This document shows, one piece after another, positions 25,994 through 32,866 of a stretch of DNA of 64,000 nucleotides (within the stretch, counting starts at the first letter, position 1; each line of letters opens with the position of its first letter). The position numbers and the translations under genes are program-made. Origin of the DNA: Bifidobacterium primatium (GTDB lineage: Bacteria > Actinomycetota > Actinomycetes > Actinomycetales > Bifidobacteriaceae); assembly GCF_002802875.1 (NCBI RefSeq), contig NZ_PEBI01000001.1, positions 707,830-771,829 on the forward strand, written 5' to 3'. The notes under the pieces are model-generated. The model had not been told where the DNA came from. It worked only from the letters and a program-made list of their open reading frames with translations, and searched no databases.

Positions 25994-26926
25994 CTATTTG
26001 TGGAACACCCCGTCGCGGATGTTCTTGTATCCCTCGGGTTCGATCTGGAACGTGGAGTGTTCCACGGAGACGGGGAAATGGTCGCGCACGCAGGTCTGCA
26101 GCGCGGTGAGGATGCCCTCGTAGTCGCCGATGGTGTCGGCGTCGACCACCACGTGGGCGCTCAGCGTCGGCATGCCGGTGGCCACGGTGTTGGCGTGCAG
26201 GTCGTGCACCTCCACCACGTGGCTGACGTTCTCCAGATGCTCGCGTACTTCGGTGAGGTCGAGTCCTTCCGGGGTCTCCTCCAGCAGCACGCGCATGCTG
26301 GAATGCAGGAGCTTGCCGGCGCGTGGAATCATCAGGACGGCGATGACGAGGCCGGCCACGGAGTCGAAGTTGTTCCAGCCGGTCGTCATGACGAGCACGG
26401 CGGAGATGACGACGGCCACCGAGCCGAGCGCGTCGTTGGCCACTTCGAGGAACGCGGCCCTCATGTTCATATTGGCCGCGCGGTCGGTCATGAGGATGGA
26501 CAGCGAACCGAGGTTCGCGGCCAGACCGAGGATGCCGAAGAACAGCAGCAGAGCCGGGTCCTGCACCTCCTCGCCGCCGCTGGACAGTCGGCTTATCGCC
26601 TCGACCAGCGCATACAGCCCGACGAACAGCAGGGCGATGGCGCCGCCGGCGGCGGTGATGACCTCGAGCCGCGCCCATCCCCAGGTGCGTTCGGCGTTGG
26701 GCTTGCGGCGGATGAGGATGGCGGTGACGGTCGATGCCGTGAGCACCGAGATGTCGGTGAGCATATGGCCGGCGTCGACGAGCAGCGCCAGACTGCCGGT
26801 GAGTACGGCGCCGATGACTTCGGCGATGAACACCGTGCCGGTCAGGCCGAGTGTGGCGATGAGTCGACGCGAATGACGTGGGTCGTTCACGTCGCCCGCC
26901 GTATGCGCATGGTTGTGTTCGGTCAT
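25994..26926 (-). CDS. Cation diffusion facilitator (CzcD/ZitB-type) metal exporter
   Basis: 310-residue proton-coupled exporter of Zn2+ or related divalent metals. The N-terminus has a His-bearing stretch (TEHNHAHTAG); the membrane domain has six helices with AGHMLTDISVL, the HxxxD metal site of helix 2, and NDALGSVAVVISAVLVMTTGW, where the helix-5 site carries N/D residues; the cytoplasmic C-terminal domain ends with HVVVDADTI…VEHSTFQIE. GGAGGTGA precedes ATG 26926. It is a single gene between DUF4012 and the ABC-type pair. Metal not determinable. Confidence 0.93.
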   Translation of the reverse strand: MTEHNHAHTAGDVNDPRHSRRLIATLGLTGTVFIAEVIGAVLTGSLALLVDAGHMLTDISVLTASTVTAILIRRKPNAERTWGWARLEVITAAGGAIALLFVGLYALVEAISRLSSGGEEVQDPALLLFFGILGLAANLGSLSILMTDRAANMNMRAAFLEVANDALGSVAVVISAVLVMTTGWNNFDSVAGLVIAVLMIPRAGKLLHSSMRVLLEETPEGLDLTEVREHLENVSHVVEVHDLHANTVATGMPTLSAHVVVDADTIGDYEGILTALQTCVRDHFPVSVEHSTFQIEPEGYKNIRDGVFHK

Positions 26927-27072
26927 GCTTCACCTCCACTGACATACTACGATGCCGTCCGACCCAACGGAGGGCGGACGGCATCGTTTGCAATCCAGAT
27001 CGGACCGCACAATTGGACCATACGATCGGACCATGCGATCAGCCGGCAACGCCGGTCGTCGCAAGCGCCTCG

Positions 27073-28233
27073 CTACAGCGCGAACATGTGGTCGGCCGAT
27101 TCGGCGAGCGCCTTGTCGCCGGTGATGATGATGACGCAGTGGTCGTCGCGCTTGGGCAGTCGGCGCAGCAGCTTCATGATCTCGTGGCTGGCCTGTTCGC
27201 CCAGCTGGCCGGTCGGCTCGTCGATGACGATCACGTTCGCCTCGCAGATGAGCGCACGGGCGATGGCCGCCTTGCGGCGTTCCACTTCGAGCAGGTCGCG
27301 TACGGGCTTGTCGTTCTTCTCTTCGGGGAAGCCGACGGTCTCCAGCATTTCGGCGGCGAGGATCGGCTTGGCCTTGAGGAAGTTGCGGCCCGACGCCTCC
27401 ATGGTGAGCACGAGGTTCTGCACGGCGCTCAGGTCGGGGCGCAATGCGTAGCGCTGCGGGATGAGTCCCATGAAGTGTCCGCGGTATTCGGCGGGCGTCA
27501 GTTCGTTGAGCTCCTGGCTTTTGAACATCACCTTGCCGGAGGTCGGGGCCATAAGGCCGGAAAGCAGGCCTCCGATGGCCACATGCTCGGCCTCGGACTG
27601 CGCCCAGATGGCGTAGAGGCGACGGGCATGGAATTCCATGTTGGCGTCGTGGATCACGTCGCCGCCCTTGGAATCGGGGGCGTAGGAGGCGTGCTTGAGC
27701 GCCAGCACCGGGTAGCTGCGGAACGCGAAGTCGCCGCCGGCGCCGAGCTCGCTGTCGATGTGCGAGGCCGCATGCTCGGCCTCGACCACCTCGACGGGAG
27801 CTGCGGGCTCTGCATCGGAATCGTCGGAAACGCCGTCAACGACCTCGTCGCCATCGGCGTTTGCAACGGCCTCGGCGGCCTCGGCTGACTCAGCCGTATC
27901 GGAACCGTCGTCGGCATGTTCTGCCGCAACGCCATCCGCGGTGTCGGCGGCGTCCGTGGTTGCCGTGTCGTCGGACGCCGCGGCTTTCTCGGCCGCCTTG
28001 GCGACGCCGGCGGCCGCCGATTCGGCGGCGATGGATTCGACGTCCGCAGCGTCGGCCCCGGCATCCGCATCGGAGGCGTTCATGTCGTCGGCGCCCGTCA
28101 ACGTGACCGTTTCCACGGCGTCGTCGTAGACGATGTCGAACTTGGGGAACGTCGTGGCTGCGTCGGCGATATCGTCGGCTCCTGCGATCTTCTTGTCGTC
28201 GTTCTTGTCGTCAATGTTCTTGTCGTCGCTCAT
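27073..28233 (-). CDS. ABC transporter ATPase-like protein with degenerate catalytic motifs
   Basis: 386-residue partner of the FtsX-like permease, overlapping its stop by four bases (ATGA). Residues 1-165 are an Asp/Ala/Glu-rich, probably disordered acidic extension. Residues 170-386 follow the ABC nucleotide-binding fold: TSGKVMF, LIPQRYAL (Q-loop Gln260), VIVIDEPTGQLG (Walker B with Glu339) and SADHMFAL at the end. However the Walker A site reads AQSEAEHVA (211-219) where GPSGSGKST is expected, the signature LSGGQ reads LLEVER, and the H-loop THD reads TGD. Three nucleotide-contact motifs are thus lost, so hydrolysis is unlikely unless another ATPase pairs with it. Start ATG 28233 follows GGAGG. 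Confidence 0.85.
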   Translation of the reverse strand: MSDDKNIDDKNDDKKIAGADDIADAATTFPKFDIVYDDAVETVTLTGADDMNASDADAGADAADVESIAAESAAAGVAKAAEKAAASDDTATTDAADTADGVAAEHADDGSDTAESAEAAEAVANADGDEVVDGVSDDSDAEPAAPVEVVEAEHAASHIDSELGAGGDFAFRSYPVLALKHASYAPDSKGGDVIHDANMEFHARRLYAIWAQSEAEHVAIGGLLSGLMAPTSGKVMFKSQELNELTPAEYRGHFMGLIPQRYALRPDLSAVQNLVLTMEASGRNFLKAKPILAAEMLETVGFPEEKNDKPVRDLLEVERRKAAIARALICEANVIVIDEPTGQLGEQASHEIMKLLRRLPKRDDHCVIIITGDKALAESADHMFAL

Positions 28234-29510
28234 CGTGCCTCCTCCATTCGTGTGGCCAGAATCGACTGCGGGCGGATCATCGCGGAGCGGATCTCGCAGA
28301 CGATGATCGTGGCGAGCAGCGCGCCAAGTCCGATCCACACCATCGTCCAGATGACGTCGGCGTTCGGCGCGGCGTTGGCCGCGGTCGCCAGCCTGTTCGA
28401 GATCGGCGATGCGGAGAATGCTCCGGCGACCGTGCCGATGATCCATCCGAGCAGCATCGGCATCATCGCCTCGAGTGCGAACTGCCAGCCGACGCGGCCG
28501 CTTGATATGCCGATGACGCGCAGGAATCCGGCGTCCTCGAGGCGCAGACGCGACGATGTGGCCGACCATACGAGCAGCAGCGCGACGACGGCGCCGACGA
28601 CGAACAGCGCGATGACGGCCGGCCTGGTCTTGGCGGCCAGCTGCTTCAGCGGCTCGATCTTGGCGTTGTAGTCGTCGATGGTGGCGGATGCGATGATGAA
28701 GTCCTTGCTCAGACCGGCCTTGCGCACGCCCTTTTCGAACTTCGAGAAGTCGGCGGGGCTGTTCAGCACCATCGACACGTCGAGGTCGTTTTCGGTGGAT
28801 TCGGAGCCGGTGGATGCGAGGCCGAGCATGCTCAGCGTGTAGGCGCTGGCGTAGATGGTGTTGTCGGGGTCGATGCCGGTGGCGTCGGCGTCGACGTCCT
28901 CCTCGTTCTCGTAGATTCCGGTGATGACCATGGACTGCGTGTAGCTGGCGTCCTTGGGATTGGTGATCTTCAGGGTGTCGCCGGCCTTGAGCTTGTTGGC
29001 GTCGGCGAGCGCCTTGGGCACGAGCAGGGTGCCGGCGGTGTCTTCGGCGTAGGAGATGTTCTTGCCGCTGACGATGGTGAACTTGCCGTTGATGGCGGCT
29101 CCGGCGGCCGTGGCGTCGGAGAAGCCGGTCATGGCGAGGGTGGCGCCGCTTTTCGTGGCCTTCACGCCGTTGATGCTGATCTTCGCGGTCTCGGCGGAGT
29201 AGGCGTTGGCGATGGATACGCCGGAACGCTGCACGTAGTCGGAGTATTGGGCCCAGGAGAGGTGGTATTTCGTCCAGTCGACCTTGCTGATGTCGCCGCC
29301 GTACTTCTTGATGATGCGGGCGCGGTCGGCGCGGAAGGTGACGGCCGGGTTCAGGTCGTTGTATGTGGTGGTGGTCGCGACGGTGTTGGCGTTGAGGATC
29401 GAGAGGCCGACCACCGAACCGAATGACACCGCGATGGCGGTAAGAGCCAGCAATGCGGTGCGCGCCTTGTGGCGGCCCATTGCGGACCATGCGTTCTTGA
29501 GAACGAACAT
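28230..29510 (-). CDS. FtsX/MacB-like ABC transporter permease
   Basis: 426-residue membrane protein with one N-terminal helix (residues about 18-40, ARTALLALTAIAVSFGSVVGLSIL), a large extracytoplasmic domain about 45-290 (MacB-PCD-like), and three C-terminal helices (PAVIALFVVGAVVALLLVW, MMPMLLGWIIGTVAGAF, DVIWTMVWIGLGALLATIIV). The R-L-EDAGFLRVIGISSGRVGWQFALEAM segment is the FtsX coupling loop that normally contacts the ATPase. It precedes and overlaps the degenerate ATPase gene, forming a two-gene operon. MacB-type proteins act as mechanotransmitters or lipoprotein/peptide exporters; the role here is unknown. Confidence 0.88.
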   Translation of the reverse strand: MFVLKNAWSAMGRHKARTALLALTAIAVSFGSVVGLSILNANTVATTTTYNDLNPAVTFRADRARIIKKYGGDISKVDWTKYHLSWAQYSDYVQRSGVSIANAYSAETAKISINGVKATKSGATLAMTGFSDATAAGAAINGKFTIVSGKNISYAEDTAGTLLVPKALADANKLKAGDTLKITNPKDASYTQSMVITGIYENEEDVDADATGIDPDNTIYASAYTLSMLGLASTGSESTENDLDVSMVLNSPADFSKFEKGVRKAGLSKDFIIASATIDDYNAKIEPLKQLAAKTRPAVIALFVVGAVVALLLVWSATSSRLRLEDAGFLRVIGISSGRVGWQFALEAMMPMLLGWIIGTVAGAFSASPISNRLATAANAAPNADVIWTMVWIGLGALLATIIVCEIRSAMIRPQSILATRMEEAR

Positions 29511-29587
29511 GCGTTACTTCTCCAGTCCAACTGTTGGTGGACGGGGCCGGCGGGCGCAAGGTGCCACGGCCCCGTGCGAATCACTAT

Positions 29588-29602
29588 GCACATAGTATGT
29601 GC
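29588..29602. promoter_or_regulatory. Short perfect dyad upstream of the FtsX-like operon
   Basis: GCACATA-G-TATGTGC is a perfect 7-base inverted repeat with one central base, 78 bases upstream of the permease start, within the 280-base divergent region shared with the HD-domain gene. Candidate operator; the regulator is unknown. Confidence 0.35.
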
Positions 29603-29789
29603 GTGTTTGCTTGTTCCTTTCTAGGCTACTCCTGAGAGAAATCTGAAAGATCGCCCATATCGCGAGGCGGCTAGCCGGCAGCGGAAGCCGACTGTGGATG
29701 CAGGCATGATAACGAACATCACATATGGATGGCCGCGAATCACTCCTTTTACGGCCGTCGGCGGGCCGCCGCGGCCGTAAGATGACAGT

Positions 29790-30479
29790 ATGATTCCTAA
29801 TTTTGATGAGATCGATGAACTGCATCGCAAGTACGCGCCGTCGCAGGAGGCGTACGAGCTGGTCTACCGTCATTGCATGATCGTGGCGAACATGGCCCGT
29901 GAGATCTGCCGCCGTCAGAACAATCTGTTCGTGCAGCGCTGCACGCTCGGCGACGACATGATTCGCCAGTACACGACGCGAATCCCCCCGCGTCTGCTGA
30001 ACACCGACAAGACCGTGGTCGGCGCGCTGCTGCACGACATCGGCACGTATTCGGTGATCGACAACGACGGTTCGAACGGCGAGCCGGTGAGTTTCGACCG
30101 CGACCGCTACATCCTGCACGGTCTGGCCGGCTACGACCTGCTCAAGGCCGAGGGCGTGGACGAGGAGATCGCCGAGTTCTGCCGCAACCACACGGGCGTG
30201 GGCATCACGAAGGAGATGGTGGAGAAGCAGCATCTGCCGCTGCCGCCGGCCAACTACACGCCGAAGAACCTCGAGCAGGAGGTGGTGATGTATGCCGACA
30301 ACTTCAACAGCAAGTCGGAACCGCCGCGTTTCGTGACCGCGGCGAAGGCCATCAAGCGCTGCGCCAAGTTCGGCAAGGAGAACGAGCAGAAGATGCGCGA
30401 CCTCGTCGGCATCTACGGCGAGCCGAAGGGCCTGAAGGAGATGGCCGAGCAGTACCACATGGTGCTCGTCGATGCCTGA
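29790..30479 (+). CDS. HD-domain phosphohydrolase-like protein
   Basis: 229-residue cytosolic protein with the HD superfamily metal-binding pattern: His near residue 28 (YRHCMIVANMAREI), GALLHDIGTYSVIDND carrying the HD pair, a later CRNHTGVGITKEM with the next His, and VVMYADNFNSKSEPPRF with the final Asp. Such proteins hydrolyse phosphate esters or nucleotides with divalent metals. The N-terminal start shows no convincing SD; weak initiation or a short leader is possible. It is followed by a strong bidirectional hairpin. Substrate unknown. Confidence 0.87.
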   Translation: MIPNFDEIDELHRKYAPSQEAYELVYRHCMIVANMAREICRRQNNLFVQRCTLGDDMIRQYTTRIPPRLLNTDKTVVGALLHDIGTYSVIDNDGSNGEPVSFDRDRYILHGLAGYDLLKAEGVDEEIAEFCRNHTGVGITKEMVEKQHLPLPPANYTPKNLEQEVVMYADNFNSKSEPPRFVTAAKAIKRCAKFGKENEQKMRDLVGIYGEPKGLKEMAEQYHMVLVDA

Positions 30480-30503
30480 TGTCTGATATCGGACATCGAC
30501 AAT

Positions 30504-30540
30504 GAGGAAGGCCGGTACGATTTCCGTACCGGCCTTCCTC
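30504..30540. terminator. Bidirectional terminator between HD and glutamate-cysteine ligase-like genes
   Basis: A perfect 16-bp stem (GAGGAAGGCCGGTACG with its complement) around a 5-base loop lies between two convergent genes; T-rich bases follow on the plus side. Confidence 0.9.
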
Positions 30541-30574
30541 GTTTCCGTATCGTTTGACAGTTCCCGAACGTTCC

Positions 30575-31837
30575 CTATGCCTGGAAGAAGTCGGGGCGCA
30601 GCGGGTCGCCGGGCTCGTTGTCGAGCGTGCCTTCGGCGTGGAGGAACTCGCGCCAGAAGTCGAGGCTCTGGCCGTACGGGTGCGCGTCGGCGCCGTGGGC
30701 CTGCAGATCGGCCTTGGCCTCGCGCACGTCGAGGTTCGTCAGTCCGTCGAAGTACGAGAGCAGGCCCTCGAATTCGCTCTTCGTGTAGAACAGGTTCGAC
30801 ACGATCTCCGTGAGCCGCTGGGCGCGGGCGATCGGCAGCGAATCCCAGGAGCGCAGCTCCACGAAGTTCTTCAGGCGCACGTCGTTGAAGTGCGTGGAGA
30901 TGATGTGGTTGATCTCCGCCTGGTTGAGCTCGCGGTCGGGGTAGAGCGTGGCGGCGTCGTCATACGGAGCGGAGAACACCGGACGGTCGCCCGTGTATTC
31001 CGGCGTGTGCGAGAGGTCGGCGATGAACACCGGCGTGGTCAGCACGTCGACGGCATAGTGCTCCCAATCATAGTTGTCGTCGTAGAGGCCCCACAGCTGG
31101 CCGGTGCGCTGCGGGTCGATCCAGTCCCACATCTCCTGGCGCAGCAGCGGATACGGGTTGGGCTCCTTCTCGAAGTTCGGCGTATTGCGGAAGAACCATG
31201 CGAGGATCGGCCCGATGGCGGTGCCGATGCGCAGCTTGTCGATGGCGTCCTGCTCGCTGAAGTAGTCGATGCTCACCTGCGTGGAGGCGGAGGCGCGCAT
31301 CATGCAGAAGCCGAATCGTGCGATGCGGCCGAAGTACTTCTGCATCGCGTAGTAGCGATGCTTGGGGATGATCTCGATCTCCTTGTACGAGGTGTCCGGC
31401 TGATAGCCGAAGTTCACGAGGCGGATGCCGAACTTGTCGAGGATCGGGTCGAGGTCGCGGCGGAACTCGGAGTACAGGGCGTCGAGGTCGTCGGCGTGTT
31501 TGAGCACGCCGAGCGAGCACTCGATCTGGCCGCCGGGTTCGAGCGAGACCGAGATGCCAGGCTTGCCGAGGCCGAGCAGGTGGCCGTCCTCGTAGTATTC
31601 GTTGGCGGGATCGTAGTACTGCGTCAGCGCCTGCAGCACGTTGCGGATGCCGTGCGGTTCGGCGTAGGTGACGGCCTTGCCGGTGTCCTTGCGGATGGGG
31701 AGGTGCTCGATCTCCACGCCGAAGCCGTAATGGTCCGGCTGCTTGATGCCGGATTCGAAGAACTTGACCAGGCTCTCCACGTGCTTGGGATTGGCCGTGG
31801 TGCTCTGGTGAGCGAAATCAAAGGCTCGTATCGTCAT
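30575..31837 (-). CDS. Glutamate-cysteine ligase family protein (EgtA/GCS2-like)
   Basis: 420-residue ATP-dependent ligase family member, expected to join the gamma-carboxyl of glutamate to cysteine or another amine. Motifs: HYGFGVEIEHLPI (metal/ATP-binding GxExE), SLEPGGQIECSLGV, RFGFCMMRASASTQVSIDYFSEQDA (core fold), and VELRSWDSLPIARAQRL (C-terminal substrate region). No clear SD precedes ATG 31837. An EgtC-like amidotransferase gene ends 117 bases before it on the same strand, the pairing seen in ergothioneine and gamma-glutamyl pathways. Other egt genes (egtB, egtD) are not in the window. Product unknown. Confidence 0.82.
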   Translation of the reverse strand: MTIRAFDFAHQSTTANPKHVESLVKFFESGIKQPDHYGFGVEIEHLPIRKDTGKAVTYAEPHGIRNVLQALTQYYDPANEYYEDGHLLGLGKPGISVSLEPGGQIECSLGVLKHADDLDALYSEFRRDLDPILDKFGIRLVNFGYQPDTSYKEIEIIPKHRYYAMQKYFGRIARFGFCMMRASASTQVSIDYFSEQDAIDKLRIGTAIGPILAWFFRNTPNFEKEPNPYPLLRQEMWDWIDPQRTGQLWGLYDDNYDWEHYAVDVLTTPVFIADLSHTPEYTGDRPVFSAPYDDAATLYPDRELNQAEINHIISTHFNDVRLKNFVELRSWDSLPIARAQRLTEIVSNLFYTKSEFEGLLSYFDGLTNLDVREAKADLQAHGADAHPYGQSLDFWREFLHAEGTLDNEPGDPLRPDFFQA

Positions 31838-31954
31838 GGTGTAGAGCGTACTGCAAATCGTTCGACGACGTGTGAGAGCGCCTATACGAATAATCGATAG
31901 GACGCGATAGGAAAGCGGCGGCCTCCGGCTGCGGTTGTGGCGACCGCGCGCCGG

Positions 31955-32809
31955 CTACAGCTCCTCGATATGGTATTCGCCGGTGCGGTTGGACGCGATG
32001 ATCATGTGGTTGTTCGGCAGGGTCTTCCAGCCGTCGCGGTCGCGCTGCTCGAAACCGGAGCTGGCGGCCACCACGCCGCCGCCCGCAAGCTCGCGGTAGC
32101 GGATGCGGCGGTAGTCGGCCGCATGCTCGGCCTGGCCGTAGCGCGCATACAGCTCCTCGATCTCCTTTTCGGGCTTGAGGCTGCCGACCGCGTGCACGCA
32201 GATGTATTCGTCGCCGGTCTGGATCATGCAGTTGTACGACGAGCGCGGGCACAGGCCGCGCAGGTCGGCGATGGCCTCGCGGGCCGCCGCCGGCAGTTCG
32301 AGACCCTTGTGGTAGTAGGACAGCACGAGCGCGAAATACACGGCGGAATCGCTTTTGCCGCCGGTGCGCAGCATGTCGAGCTCGGAGACGGGCTTGCTGG
32401 GCGCGCGCACGATGTTGCGCTGGTTGAGGTCGCTGATGTCGCCGTTGTGGATGAACGAGACGCCGTCGGCGAAGAACGGCTGCTGGTTCTCCATGATCAG
32501 CGGCAGGTTCGACGATGCGAGGCGCAGATGGTACAGGCCTCCGCGGGCGCCCTGGCATTCGATGGAGCGGAACACGGGGTCGGCGTAGGCCGACGACGTG
32601 GACTTGTAGATGCTCACGTTGGCCGATGGCGTGGGCGCGCCGCCGTCCTGGATGCCGGCCGGCTCCGACGGATCGGTGATCAGCGCGGCGCCCCATCCGT
32701 CGTTGTGGATGATCGCCATCTGCTGGAACGTCTCAAGCTGCGAGGACGTCAAAACGTCGTCGAGGCTCTGATTGTCACCCGAGGTCGCGTATCCCAACAG
32801 TCTGCACAT
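31955..32809 (-). CDS. Class II glutamine amidotransferase (EgtC/YafJ-like)
   Basis: 284-residue Ntn hydrolase. ATG 32809, with AGGTG just upstream, gives MCRLLGYAT, so Met removal exposes the Cys nucleophile; a GTG two codons earlier would block it and is rejected. Further motifs: QMAIIHNDGWGAALI, FIHNGDISDLNQRNIV (NGD of glutaminase), SDSAVYFALVLSYY and NHMIIASNRTGEY. EgtC removes glutamate from a gamma-glutamyl intermediate in ergothioneine synthesis; YafJ relatives have unknown roles. It sits directly upstream of the GCL-like gene, supporting gamma-glutamyl chemistry. Confidence 0.88.
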   Translation of the reverse strand: MCRLLGYATSGDNQSLDDVLTSSQLETFQQMAIIHNDGWGAALITDPSEPAGIQDGGAPTPSANVSIYKSTSSAYADPVFRSIECQGARGGLYHLRLASSNLPLIMENQQPFFADGVSFIHNGDISDLNQRNIVRAPSKPVSELDMLRTGGKSDSAVYFALVLSYYHKGLELPAAAREAIADLRGLCPRSSYNCMIQTGDEYICVHAVGSLKPEKEIEELYARYGQAEHAADYRRIRYRELAGGGVVAASSGFEQRDRDGWKTLPNNHMIIASNRTGEYHIEEL

Positions 32810-32866
32810 AAACACCTACGATACCGTCTGCCGGCCGCAAATCGCCAATGTCGTTATAGCCGTTGT

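Noticed and set aside
23525-27451. Very long plus-strand open frame (1308 codons)
   Set aside because: It lies opposite the DUF4012, CDF and ABC-like genes, is Arg/His/Gly-rich, and has no SD or family motif; a GC-driven shadow.
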